Shown here piece by piece: positions 12,001 through 23,463 of a stretch of DNA of 64,000 nucleotides. A program made the translations under genes and the position numbers. The notes below the pieces were generated by a model. That model was given only the letters and a program-made list of their open reading frames with translations. It ran no database searches and was not told the origin of the DNA. The DNA comes from Macrotrachela quadricornifera (taxonomy: Eukaryota > Rotifera > Eurotatoria > Philodinida > Philodinidae): the NCBI GenBank assembly GCA_022393335.1, contig JAJEKB010020989.1:923922-987921 (forward strand), given 5' to 3'. Each line of letters starts with the position of its first letter. The stretch's first letter is position 1.

Positions 12001-13129
12001 ATTGGTCAGAATTGAGATTATGTTATTCCTATCCAGAAAGTGCAAAACATAATGACTTTAACTTGTCTGATTGTTCCAATCCATAAGGATTGGCCAGTAA
12101 CTCTCATTAATCTAGAAAAGAGACAAGGTAGGTAATATAGGTGCGCATTTTGAACTCCACATGACTGATTCTAGTTTCGACCGATTAGATTTATTCTTTA
12201 ATCATTCAAAAAGAGGTCGGGAATAATCTGAATGACTTTAGAGATAGAAAACTATCGTTTGTTTACCAAGAAACAGATTACTGTCAAAGTATGCCTTAGT
12301 TGAAAACTGATAGCTAGTGTCAGTTACTGTCATTGGTTACCAGATAAAGTAGCTTTTTGATAACAGTAGTTGACCACTTCCAGATTGATCAGAGGAAAAC
12401 AGAAAATACTAACTGACCGAAAGAAGATGCAGAATTAATCTGATTGATCAGAACTAGAATCAATCATATCGAATGTGAACTGCATAGTTGTATAACTTGT
12501 CTTACTTTTTTCAGGATTACTGAGAGCTTTTATTCAATTTTCCTGGATTGACAATTATCAGATGAATCGAAATTATAAATAATCTCCTTTCTCTATCAGA
12601 GAATAGTCAATTTTCAAGTGTAACTAATGCTAATTATTTCCAACCACACTTTCAACTAATTCTCATTCCAGTTCAAATGAATACTGACCAATTCTAACCA
12701 TTAAAGTTCATGAAAAACAGACCTAGACCACTTCTACATTGCAATGAATTGATCATATGTTTCATTGTTTCTTCCACTATTGCAGCTTCATACAATGATC
12801 GTCATCTTTATATTGGTGGAATTCCTGGTACGGTCACAAGGAACCGGCTTCAACAACTCTTTCATCAAGCCACTTCTATTGATTATCGACGGGGCAAAAT
12901 CACGCACGACCGAGTCAAACCAGGGTATGTGATAGATAGAAGTGATACTCACCGTTTTTTGTCTTTTTATTTCGTCAATACTAGGTTTGCTTTTCTTCAT
13001 TTCGCGGATATCCAGTCAGCTACTTATGTGATAGAGCACGCAGATCAATATTACACTGATAATCAACCTCTGTCAATCTCCTATAAACTATTGGAGAATA
13101 TGGATATTACGACCAATCATAACGAATAA
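9030..13129 (+). CDS. Rel-homology-like domain plus two RRMs, ten exons
   Basis: Exons read 9030-9185, 9462-9661, 9716-9789, 9841-10026, 10082-10156, 10584-10758, 11190-11669, 11722-11879, 12786-12924 and 12985-13129 (595 aa). All nine junctions keep phase and use GT-AG. The N-terminal region starts QLRIIAEPKAFYRERYESE, which fits the Rel/NF-kB recognition loop R-x-R-Y-x-x-E. It continues with YPTVE, IRVTSVTV, HPYPID and NGQKSF, all in Rel-like order. Residues about 210-430 are Ser/Thr-rich linker. RRM1 (about 430-510) has RLPVTINNQRLRMLFPG and KFALIEHW. RRM2 (about 520-585) has LYIGGI (RNP2) and FAFLHFAD (RNP1). No IPT dimerisation domain was recognised. The start ATG is the first one before the Rel block; an extra 5' exon is possible. 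The RRM call is solid, the Rel call moderate. Two adjacent genes remain an alternative. Confidence 0.68.
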
Positions 13130-14330
13130 CCATAATCAGACGAAATACTCTTTAGATATATATGTGATCAGCAACTTCATTTTTTTGTATATTAATAATC
13201 GATGAATCTTGCATCATATATGTGATTTGCTTTGTTATCTAGAAGAAATTCCAAGGAGAAAAGCGGGGAATCCTATAGAATCTTGAAGTCCTCAATTTAA
13301 AAGTCCTTAGATGTACTACTATTGCAAGAAAATCTATTTAAATACTTTAACAATTAGTAGAATATTCTATTAACAATTTTTATAATTGCTTCATTCAGAG
13401 CCTCTTGCTTCAAATCTTGAAATTGTAAGCTGATCTCTCTCAATATATATTATAGGTTAAAATCAGTAGATATACAACAGAACAGAATGTAGAACATAAA
13501 TATAAAAAAAACAAGAAAGGCTTAAATATAAACATTGAAAAAAAATTCAGTAGTAGAAGTAAGACTGACAATAAGATCACGTATATGAAATTAGTAGACA
13601 GAAAAAATATTAAACATAAACTCTTAAATAAAAAGTTTATCACTTGTATATGAATACTGCGACAGTACAGATTTGAATATATATATAGAAGAGGAACAGA
13701 TTGAGATATCAAAAAAAATATGAGAAACTCGGATGAGAACTCAAATATTATATGTACTTCAAAAAGTGAAAATAATTGTCCTCAAACTGTTTGAAAAATA
13801 GATCTGATTGAAGTGGAATAACACTTGACCAAGTATACCAAATTCATTTTGTGAGGGTCATTTAGCTCTACTCCGACACCAAAAAGCGCGAATAGCCTAT
13901 AAAATAACGTGCTGTTAAGTGAAATGATATCTCAAAAGATGACACTTGAATTCAAAAATCTTCCACAACCAGCTATAGTTTCCACTTGTCCGACACTAGC
14001 TTTGTTGATTTGAACTTTACAAAAAAGGAGGAAGGCACATAAGAACGTAAACCGACCCATCAAAGGATCATCGAAAGAAATACATCTACTCTTAATGTAT
14101 TCCAAGAGAATACGTCCAACAAAACATTTCCTTATCTAGCTGAAATCAATCTCATTTGAAAGAGCGTCAAATTCGGCACAAAACTATATATGAACTATGC
14201 CAAAATAGTAAATGTAAATCAATAATACATACTTTCATCTATATTGTCCCACTACTGCTGATGTACTAAGAAACGAAATCTTTTTTCCACAACGCGAATA
14301 TGTTCAAATTTTTGAAGAAGATTACCTGTG
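13130..14330. other. Non-coding interval
   Basis: AT-rich sequence with low-complexity T/A tracts (13440-13720). No gene or repeat was recognised. Confidence 0.5.
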
Positions 14331-14479
14331 AATTGAAATTAGTTGTTTTTTTGGGACATGACTATATGCAACTCAGAGAAAGCAACTATTCCGATGCAGC
14401 ACGTGCAGCCTTGCAAATAACACATAGAATTATGTTGGAAGAAGTCGAAGCGGCAAAATTTGGAATACAACCTGATTAA
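14331..14479 (+). pseudogene. Coding-like fragment, unknown family
   Basis: The frame ending at the TAA at 14477-14479 reads LVVFLGHDYMQLRESNYSD followed by AARAALQITHRIMLEEVEAAK, with amphipathic helical composition unlike random AT-rich DNA. A second frame just upstream (QREYVQIFEEDYL, from about 14292) also looks coding, so the two may be one protein broken by a frameshift near 14330. The family is not recognised. It could be a last exon or a gene relic. Confidence 0.3.
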
Positions 14480-14915
14480 ACCAAATATTTAATATACAAC
14501 ATCACTCAAAAGTCTTTTTATTTAAAAAAGGTTGAATATCTCTGTGATAATTTGATTAATGGATTGGTTTTCTTTTTCTAATGAAAAAGTATTCATAGTC
14601 ATAAAATGTTCAAAATATTTCTTCAAGATATGATTATAAACTTCAACGAAAAATAGGAATCTTTAATTTATTATAATAAAATTATGTTTCACATATTTTT
14701 TATGACTAGGAACTACAAAAAATGTCTATAGTAAGGAGTGTATATTATAGGAATAGTTTTTTTAGTAAAACTGATTTGATAATTTCAGTACTAGTTCAAT
14801 AAATAAAATTGTAGTAGTACAGAAGTCATTGAAATTTATTAAACATTTCTTCAATAAAAAGAAAAAAAAGGAAGAATGCATTTTACAGCAGTGAACTTGA
14901 ATCATCTTTAGGAAA

Positions 14916-15176
14916 ATGATAGCGGTTTTTTTTCAAAAAATATTTTTCGCCGAGAAATATCTAAGGAGTATCTTGAAAAATCAGCATTTTCCGGCCTGGT
15001 GGCAAGAAGGTCTAAAACTAATTCGATGCCTACATCGCTCGAGACGTTTTGTCGCACACATGGACGTACTTAGCTATGCCTTAAGCTGGATGATAAATCA
15101 TAGTATAATGGATTTGGTGACAATTATTGATGAACATGATTGGAAATGTCTTGCTGATTTTCCTGGAATGTTTTAG
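14916..15176 (+). CDS. Hypothetical ORF, 86 codons
   Basis: ATG at 14916, TAG at 15174. The first 25 residues look like translated AT-rich DNA. The stretch HFPAWWQEGLKLIRCLHRS through DEHDWKCLADFPGMF has Trp/His/Cys content suggesting real coding ancestry. No domain was recognised and no partner exon found. It may be a relic related to the fragment at 14331. Confidence 0.2.
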   Translation: MIAVFFQKIFFAEKYLRSILKNQHFPAWWQEGLKLIRCLHRSRRFVAHMDVLSYALSWMINHSIMDLVTIIDEHDWKCLADFPGMF

Positions 15177-18100
15177 TGTTCTTTTATGTCCTTATATCAG
15201 GGCAAGATTACTAGCAGACTATCATAATCTTCCTTTTGTATGACATTTCGCTCAGCCTATCTACTTTCATCTTCTTTTTTCTAACAAGTATATCTATTTT
15301 TCTTTTTGAAGCAATTGTCCCTTTAAAGAAGCATTTTTCGTATAAGCAGCTTAGAATACGATTCTATTGCATAAACACAGTTTTTTTTACTCAAAAATGA
15401 TTATGCATGTGGATGTTTTTATGAGAAGTCGTCAGTCAATTCGACGACCACGTCTAAATCCATTGAAACGTTCAAGGTTTGTAAAGTTTTTTGTGTTGAT
15501 CATTTTGGTAATAAATTTGTTAAGATTTCACTCTATTTTCATATAGATACAAATGAAATACTACTGTTGCAATTTAAACTCCCGTACTTCTTATACCCAA
15601 GAATCAAAAAGTGTAGGTCATTAGAAAAACGATGATACTTTTTCATTATCAACTCAAATTTTAAAACCGAGCATAGATTCAGATTCATAATGAAACACTA
15701 TATTAAAATCTTTAAGAAATTTACAAAAAAACCGTGCATTATTGTACAACCCACTGGCTCGCTGTGTGATGGATTCGAGAGAAAAAGTGTACAAAAAATT
15801 CGATGAGAAAGTGGGAATGTACAACTATGGTGGTATTACCAGTTAGATAGAGTGACACTAGATCTACAAAATACACGGATTGGTTTTCCTCCCCATCTCA
15901 AAAGTTAAAAGGAACGATAGTCAAAACTATTCTGTATCACAATTTTTTAGAGAGTTCTAATGGATAAATGACAGTTTATCAGTAATTAATTCGATGACCA
16001 TTTCAGAATTTATTGAAAACCTTCAGGCCTAGATGAGCGTTTTTCGCTGTTGATTCTGATAAGAAATTTGTTAGAGTTTAACCGTATTTTGATATAAATA
16101 AAGGTGAACTACTATTGATGCATGTTTATCACGAATATTCAGAATGAGAAAGAGTATCAAACTCCACAATCGCTGAAAGTTTCAAAGGATTCAGGCGTAG
16201 TCACCGGATTTACTGGTGGCTTCCCATGAAAACACCCTTCTGCTTTTGTAACGTGTTAAAATATGCGTTCTCTTTCTGATTCAAACTGAATCATACAACT
16301 ATTCTCGTACTTTGAATGTTTGCTCAAATACAATGGATCATATAATATAAATTGTAAATAGAATCAAAACAGCTAAAATATCAATTTTGATCAAATCATA
16401 AATAATCTCACAACATAAAACTACCCTGTTTCTCTACACAACCTCTTAACTTAAAAAACTGGAGGTGCCATAATGAAAAAAATATGTATTCAAAAGTAGT
16501 TTACAGATCCCATTATATTTCGATCTTTCTTCTAGTATAAAATATATATATAACTCCTTAGTATACACCTTCTATTGTCATTCTAATTTCCTTTGTCTTC
16601 AGCACTATAAATGGACAAAACTCAAACAACAATAATTTCTTTTCTCTTCACGTTAGCAAAAAACAAAGAGTTCAACACTAACACAGTTAATTGGCTCCTA
16701 TACTGCTCAATCATTTAATTCAAGACAAAAAATTTCTAGGAAAACAGTAAAGATTGAAAAATTAAAATGCATATCTGTCCTTTCATGTTGAAAGGACAGA
16801 TTAAACGACCAGCTACTAGTCACAAATTAAAAACTAGTAAGTTAAAAAGAATACAATAGAATCAGATCTTGACAAATTTCAGGAAAGTTACTTCTTTTGA
16901 TAATCCAAGCCCATCAATCTGGCATAAGATACAAAATTAGCCAATAGAATCTTATGGGATTCTGGTCGAAAAACCACTGAAAAATCTAGTGATCAAATTC
17001 TAATCATCACTCTTTTAATTAGTATCCATCTGAAAACTGTACTAGCATAATATGCCGAGGTGTTTTTTTTTTATAAAGACTTCGTTTACCTGGAAAATGA
17101 ATTCTATTTCTTTGCAAAATGTTGCTTGTGTTATATGCACAGTAATGTCAAGTTGATCAAGTAAACAGCAAAAATTTTTTTTCTTTCCTATTACTTAATT
17201 ATTGATTCTCTCCTTCGTGCGTCGACTTTTTTTCTCCTTACTCGTTCTGTGTATACCATACGCAAACACGTGTTCTACTGGTAAATAATTGTGATGTCTG
17301 CTATTATTAATATAAGTAAAAGTGTCTTACTATAACTATAAATATTTTTTGGATTTTTTCCTATGGAATGAAAATGATACGTTATTTATTTACATTTTCA
17401 ATGAAACATCTTAATTCACAGATAAGTATATATAACTAATTTGAATCATTTGATTAGTATCATAGAGAACCTAGATGTCTAGCAATAAATAAAAGTCTTT
17501 TTAAAATATAATAATCGATTCTTATATGATAAGAATACGGTAAAAATTTGATTTTGATTACAATTTATTCCTCTTTATTTATTTTATATGAATCATAAAT
17601 AAATATGAAATAGAAAAAAAAAGGTAATGTATAATATTTATAATCAAGAAGCATAACATTACCTGTGTAAATATGTGAATCGAAAGGACGAGTATGTATT
17701 GCAATTTCTTGAGAATAACTGAATTTTTACTGAAATTTACGCACCAAAGGAAGATATATATATATATATATATACATCAATAAAAAAAATATATGGACAT
17801 CACTATAGGAGAACAAGAGGTCGCACTAAAAAATATTGAGATTGGTTAGAATAGAAGCAAATCTTTTTTTATAATAATCATTCTTCAAGAATTGTTAAAC
17901 AAGATAGTCAAATTGAAAAATCTGAAAAGTATAATTTTTTGACATTCTATAAATTTTCTATTGTACTACATCAATTTTTGAAATTATATTATTCAATTTG
18001 ATTCATATTATTACATAAATAAAATCATTTCGTAAAAATATGTCATATATGCAAATAAAGTTGAGTCAACTCAAATTCATCTATCGAATAATTACCTCGA

Positions 18101-18251
18101 CGAAAGGAGTAAGCTTACCTCATAGAAAATATCATTATATTTGTTTTCGATAAAATCTTGAATTTTTATTGATATAATTGTGAAAGCAAATCAATGAATA
18201 TTATCAACATTGTTTTGTTTTGTTTTTCAGACTATCAATAATATTAAAAAA
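15177..18251. other. Non-coding interval upstream of nocturnin-like gene
   Basis: Holds a diverged direct repeat (about 15430-15600 and 15975-16145, listed separately) and an (AT)n run at 17753-17776. No gene was recognised. The TTTTTCAG just before the nocturnin start (18230) may end a 5' UTR intron or be a trans-splice acceptor; bdelloids trans-splice a leader (family knowledge). Confidence 0.4.
15430..16145. repeat. Diverged direct repeat pair, about 165 bp each
   Basis: Copy 1 at about 15430-15600 and copy 2 at about 15975-16145 share GTCAGT-AATTCGA-GACCA, ATTGAAA-C-TTCA, TTGATT-TG-TAA-AAATTTGTTA and ATACAAATGAAATACTA (or its variant) in the same order and orientation, about 545 bp apart. 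It is an old duplication or two ends of a decayed element. Confidence 0.45.
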
Positions 18252-19428
18252 ATGACAACAAACGCGTCTTTTGCTGCGTAAGTAATATACGTACAAAGTA
18301 AAATTAATAAATTTATATATATAACTAATTATAGAATATCGGATAATATATCACCAGCAAGTCTTAAACGAGAATTTTATGGTAATTATTTATCAAATTC
18401 ACAAACACTTCATGTTCTTCAATGGAATACTCTTGCTCAAGGTATATTGATTTATAATTTTACTATAATAAATTTTAAATAATTTTCTCATTAGGTTTAT
18501 CTAATCCTGAGAGAAATTTTATACGTGTTAAGAATGAAACAGTTGCATACGAGACTCGTAAATGGCGTATTCTTGAACAAATTCTTATTCGTCAACCAGA
18601 TTTATGTGCATTAGAAGAAATCGATACATATGATTGTTTTCTTCAATATCATTTGCCAAAATATGGGTAAATGTACAAAATTTAATTAATGTCTTTACAA
18701 AATAATCCTTTTCTTAGATATACTTGTTTCTATACTCCAAAATCTAAATCACCATGTTTTGCATTTGAACATGATTTAGCAAATTTTAAAGGTCCTGATG
18801 GTCTTCTTCTATGTTATAAAACACAATTATTCGATGAAATTCATCGTCATTATTTTAAACAACCAGAAGATGATAGTCAAGGAAAACAAGTTTACAATTA
18901 AATTTATAAAAAACATTTTATTTTTTTTTCTAAATCTTTCTTTAGTTTTTTGCAATTCTTGAATTAAAACATAAACCAACATTGACAAATATTACTTTTA
19001 TTGGTACACATTTAAAAGCTAAAAAACCATTTGCTAATGTACGAACAACTCAAGTACAAACTATAATAGAACATTTAGCTGAACATTATTCAAAACAAAC
19101 ACATGTTATTATTGCTGGTGATTTTAATGGCGAAGCTGATGAACCTTTTTATGATATTATACGTAAGGCTGGTTTTTCAAGTGCCTATCGAACAATGTTA
19201 AATGATAAAGAACCATTATTTACAACATGGAAATTTCGAGAACATGAAGGAGTTGAAGCTGAACAATGCCGAACTATTGATTATATTTTTTATAAACCTG
19301 AAGGTTTGATACCAATTGCTATTTTAAAATTACCAAGTAAAGAAGATATTGGTCCCAATGGTTTACCATCAAATGAATATCCATCAGATCATTTAGCACT
19401 TGAAACTATTTTTAATATTCAATCTTAA
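18252..19428 (+). CDS. Nocturnin-like endonuclease/exonuclease/phosphatase-fold enzyme
   Basis: Five exons: 18252-18277, 18335-18441, 18495-18666, 18718-18889 and 18946-19428 (319 aa), with introns of 51-57 bp. The protein matches the nocturnin/CCR4 branch of the EEP superfamily in block order: LQWNTLAQ (near residue 37), CALEEIDTYD (metal-binding Glu), GPDGLLL, GTHLKAKKPF, IAGDFNGEADE (Asp/Asn), RTIDYIFY and YPSDHLAL (catalytic Asp-His). Known nocturnins remove the 2' phosphate from NADP(H), and the family was earlier viewed as deadenylases. All catalytic positions visible are intact. Length is that of the nuclease domain with no clear mitochondrial presequence. The short first exon places the ATG just after a TTTTTCAG. 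Confidence 0.88.
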
Positions 19429-19599
19429 TACATTTCATATTCATATATAGTTTTATTTATATATGATTTTAATAAAAAAAAAATAATCAAATAAAAATAT
19501 TCATTTTTTGAAATTGCGTCATACAGCTGTAGTCGAAAAAAAAACTTGCATAAAATTCTTTTTTTATCTAAGAATCTTTTTCCTATGGTTCGAAGTAAG

Positions 19600-20072
19600 C
19601 ATAAGCGTCATTTTTTAGAGTGACTCTTCTGTAGTTATACTAGATAATCATGATAGAGAACTTCGGATTTTCTTATTGTTCTCGATGGGGTTAATGTCGA
19701 GATTATTAGATGGCCACTTTAATAATTGTGTGCAGTTTTGCTGATGAATTGCTTACAAATATTATTGGTGTGTTCGGAGCCATTGTCCTGTTGCAAACGC
19801 CAATTGTACCGAATTTGTTGTCTAGCAGTAGGAAAAAGATAATTTTCAAGTATATGAACATAATATGGACCATCGAGATTACATCTAAATGTATGACAGG
19901 TCAATACACTTTTCACACTTATGGTATCCAAGCATGAACTTTTTGGCGAGTTTTAGGTATACGTTTAAGTTGCGTCTTTGGACGTTTTGTCCAACGACAA
20001 ACAGTGTTACAAAAAAGTTGAAATGAAGCTTCATCTGTAAATACTGTACGTGTAAAATCATCATTTTATGCT
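19600..20072 (-). pseudogene. mariner/Tc1-type transposase remnant
   Basis: The minus strand reads DDFTRTVFTDEASFQLF, NTVCRWTKRPKTQLKRIPK and TRQKVHAWIP, then after a frameshift at about 19930 DGPYYVHILENYLFP, NWRLQQDNGSEHT and, after another shift at about 19735, KWPSNNLDINPIEN. These are the three catalytic-acid regions of mariner/Tc1 DDE/D transposases (TDEA, DN-HT, LNPIEN). The N-terminal HTH part is missing and stops interrupt the frame, so it is inactive. Terminal repeats were not located. Confidence 0.85.
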
Positions 20073-21488
20073 ATTCAGCCCATTGAATACATTAATTTTT
20101 TTTGAATTCCTATTTATTAGAAAATCGATTTTTAAAAAGCTACAACATTTTCAAACTTTCACAATTCATTCACCGAATTATGAAGGCTTAGAAAATGCTT
20201 GATTTTTTGATTTATAAAAATTCATTTTCCAAAAGAATCGAAAATCAACATTGACTTTTTAATAAAATCCACAAATCAAATTCGATTTCGAGAATCATTT
20301 AAATAATGACTGCTATTATGTCATTGTTCATTCGCGTATACGAGTCAGTCAATAATGTCGTGCATCCATTATTTTCTCCAGCAGCTGTAGCGAGGAGATA
20401 AGTTATATTTTTTCTTTTAGAACTACTATTCAAACTTAAAATTTGAATTGATTATTATAATTTAATTTTATATTTAGTTCTCATGCATTACTTGTTCAAT
20501 CATATTTTTTTTCTATTTAGATTTGTTTATGCTATTAGTTTATTTAAATATATTTCATTAAACGAAATTTATTTATGCGTAATACTATTTTTTTATTATT
20601 TTGATGCGTTAGTTATCAATGATATTGATCTATTGCTTAGAAGTATCAATTATTATTGATACATCTGATGAAAATAGAAAGTCTTGCTGAAATTTCTATT
20701 TTTTAATTTATATTGCATGAAATATATAAGTAAAAATGAAATTGAGAACTGATGTTTAAATTTTTAGGAAAGTTCATATGAATTCACTTTTGATTGTCAA
20801 ACTAGAAAGTTGAATTTTCAAGAAAGAAATTCATTGGAGAATTTATATGGATTTTTCTAGAATATCTTCAGCTAGACCCTCTAAATAAATTCCTAGTTTA
20901 CAGTGTATGGGACCAATTTTTGCAGTGCCCAAAATTTGAACCCTCAAAACTTTATCGATTTTGAAAACTAAAGCATAGCTGTAGAATAAGTGGTCATAAG
21001 TACAACCAGCAGAAAACCAACAGAAATAGGTTTTATAGATAATTTAATATTATGATATTAGTTGAAGTACGATCGAATAGCATAGAAAGATAGAGGTATT
21101 TTTTCTCTATCAGATTATATAGATGGAGAGTTATTTAAGGCTACTAAACGGTATTAAAGTCTTACTGCCCGTACTTTTCGTATGCTCTAAGTAGAATATT
21201 CTATGCCGACACGAGCAACGTTGAAAATATGATTGTACGTATCGCAGACATTTTAAGGAATTGAGTTCGTACGTATTTCTACAGCATTTTCTGTCAATTA
21301 TCATCGATTGTGATTGTTTTGAAAAATAGAACACAATAAACTAGTTATACTCCATACTAAGTTTCAAAGGTTATCATTAATAAATAAAAGAATATGAGAA
21401 AAAAAGCCATCTGAATACAAAGTTAATCTATCTATATAGACGCCAGTTGATATCGTCTTTCTAAAAACTAATAATAATAAATATTCAA
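20073..21488. other. Non-coding interval
   Basis: AT-rich, no gene recognised. Contains one copy (21055-21140) of a dispersed repeat also found at 44493-44580. Confidence 0.45.
21055..21140 (+). repeat. Dispersed repeat, copy 1
   Basis: Shares GTGAAGTA-GATC-AATAGCATAGAAA, then ATAGAG, TTTTCTCT and TCAGATTAT-TAGA in order with 44493-44580, in the same orientation and 23 kb away. Confidence 0.6.
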
Positions 21489-22351
21489 ATGAGGGATATG
21501 TATTTATTATACCTTGTAATTAGTATTTATTTGATCAATGTGACTGAAGGCAGTATTAACGAAAGAGCAATTCATAAGATTGAACGACGTCAAGCTTGCC
21601 CTGATTCGAAAATGTGCAGATCAAAATGGAACTATTGTGGAACAGGAGCAGAATATTGTGGCGATGGTTGTACAGCTGGACCTTGCTATAATAATAATGG
21701 TGGATCTGGAAATGGCGATATAATTACGGATCAAATATTTGCGTGTGCATTTAATACACTTGATGCTGGAACACGAGCTAATCGACTTGATGGATTAAGA
21801 AAATCCGGATGGAAGCCAACAAATAAAGAAGAAGCAGCTGTTTTTCTTGCCCATGTGTTTCATGAAACTGGTGGTCTGAAAATTTTGAGCGAATCTTGTG
21901 CACCAGGTTAGTTTATTTTCGACAAAGTTCAGTGGAATAACATACTCTTGATATTTGTAAAGGTTGTTCACCAAACTATGCTGGGTCTTGGTGCAGTATT
22001 AAAGGTAAAGAAGGAAAATTATATCATGGTCGTGGATGGTTTCACTTATCTTGGCCATGTAACTATTATGCTGCTGGCCAAGCTTTAGGTGTTGATCTTC
22101 TTTCCAATCCGGATTTAGTTGCACAAAGACAGGATTTAGCTGTTAAAACGGCTATCTGGTTTTATCAAACACATAATATGGGTAATCCAGCAAGACAAGG
22201 AGATTTTGCAGCAACAACTAGAATTATTAATGGACAATTAGAATGTAATGGAGGACCAGGAGCCAATAATCAGAGAACAAGAGTTGCCACGTATCGAAGA
22301 GTCAGGAATTGTTTTAGTCTTGGAGATCCAGCTAAAAATCCAACATGTTAA
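21489..22351 (+). CDS. Secreted GH19 chitinase with CBM18 (hevein-type) domain
   Basis: Two exons, 21489-21906 and 21963-22351 (268 aa), joined across a 56-bp phase 1 intron. It has an N-terminal signal peptide (about residues 1-22, LLYLVISIYLI). A Cys-rich hevein-like module lies at about 36-68 (CRSKWNYCGTGAEYCG) followed by a short Asn/Gly linker. The GH19 catalytic domain runs from about residue 77: FLAHVFHETGG carries the general-acid Glu, and the Glu of LSES is the probable second catalytic residue. HGRGWFHLSW, NPDLVA, VKTAIWFYQT and RIINGQLEC follow. GH19 enzymes hydrolyse chitin with inversion. The plan is that of plant class I or bacterial enzymes, so acquisition by horizontal transfer followed by intron gain is plausible (inference). 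It could serve digestion of fungi or defence. Confidence 0.92.
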
Positions 22352-23463
22352 TCACTCACTTTGTTCTTTTCTTTCAATATGCTTATTTACACTATATAAA
22401 CAAAAATTCATTGATTCATTCACTTTTTTTCTAGAGTAAATATCGTGAAATTTTCCTTAAAAAAAATGTTTCTTTTTTGAGGATTTGAGTCTGACCAACT
22501 CTCTGTGCATGAATACAATAAAAGTAAGCAACAATGATCAGGTTCGATCTTGCTTAGCAGTCATATCAGATGGATAATTTTAATACTGTATCTATATGTA
22601 TGAGCTGTTCCACGTAAGTCACGATTGAAATACCCTTAACCGGCTCATCCGAGGTTCCCAGATTTTGTTCAATTTAATATATGTTGTAGAGGAAAGAATT
22701 TGATGACTTTTAGCGTAAACTGGTTTAAAAAATATTGAATTCCCCACATTTTATAAGCATTTTACGAAAAATTAAAAGAAAAGAGGGCGTGGCAAATCTC
22801 AAGTTGTAACCAGTTTTCAATAAAGTTCTGTGTCTGATTTGTGCTTTTTAACCAGAGATTTACTAAAGTGCTTCACCCAAGTCAATTCAAAAATTTACTC
22901 TAGGATGTAATTCATAAGCAGAATGATGCAGCATATTTTGAAATTATTACAGTTGATTTAATTCTGTGAAAAAATATCTGAAAAACCGATATTGGAAACT
23001 GACCTGCCCACAAAATTTCTAAAATTGTCACACATAAGGACATGTTATATCTATTTCCCTCATCAAATTTCAAGAAATAAACAAAATTAGAAATCAGAAA
23101 TTCATTTTTTTTTAAATTTCTAACAACTATTACGAATTAACATAATACATATGCACCCTGGTACAACTGTTTTGATAAATGGCAGCTGCTACTTATTTCA
23201 ATAGATGCACAGAAGTGAGTTTGTATCATAATAATCCATGATATTTCTTAGAAATTTTCTAAAAAGTAAATTTCTGATTTCTGTCCTTCTGGCGATCACT
23301 AGAGGATACACATATGAAAAGGAACATATATTGTATTAATTCCTGATTGCTTGTAGAAATTTTCAAAATAATAAAATTCTGATTTCTCTTTTGTTCTCTT
23401 AATAGATCAATGTAAGTTACTCGAATATATTCTACACTAAAAAACAATACAACTAATAATCAC
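22352..23463. other. Non-coding interval
   Basis: No gene seen. AGAAATCAGAA-type words recur in both orientations (about 23085, 23270, 23380), a possible small inverted-repeat relic. Confidence 0.4.

Noticed and set aside
13440..13712. Hydrophobic minus-strand ORF
   Set aside because: Low-complexity A/T tract translating as Phe/Leu/Ser; no motif or exon structure.
23070..23405. Possible MITE from inverted AGAAATCAGAA words
   Set aside because: Similarity covers only about 25 bp with mismatches; not enough against the AT-rich background.
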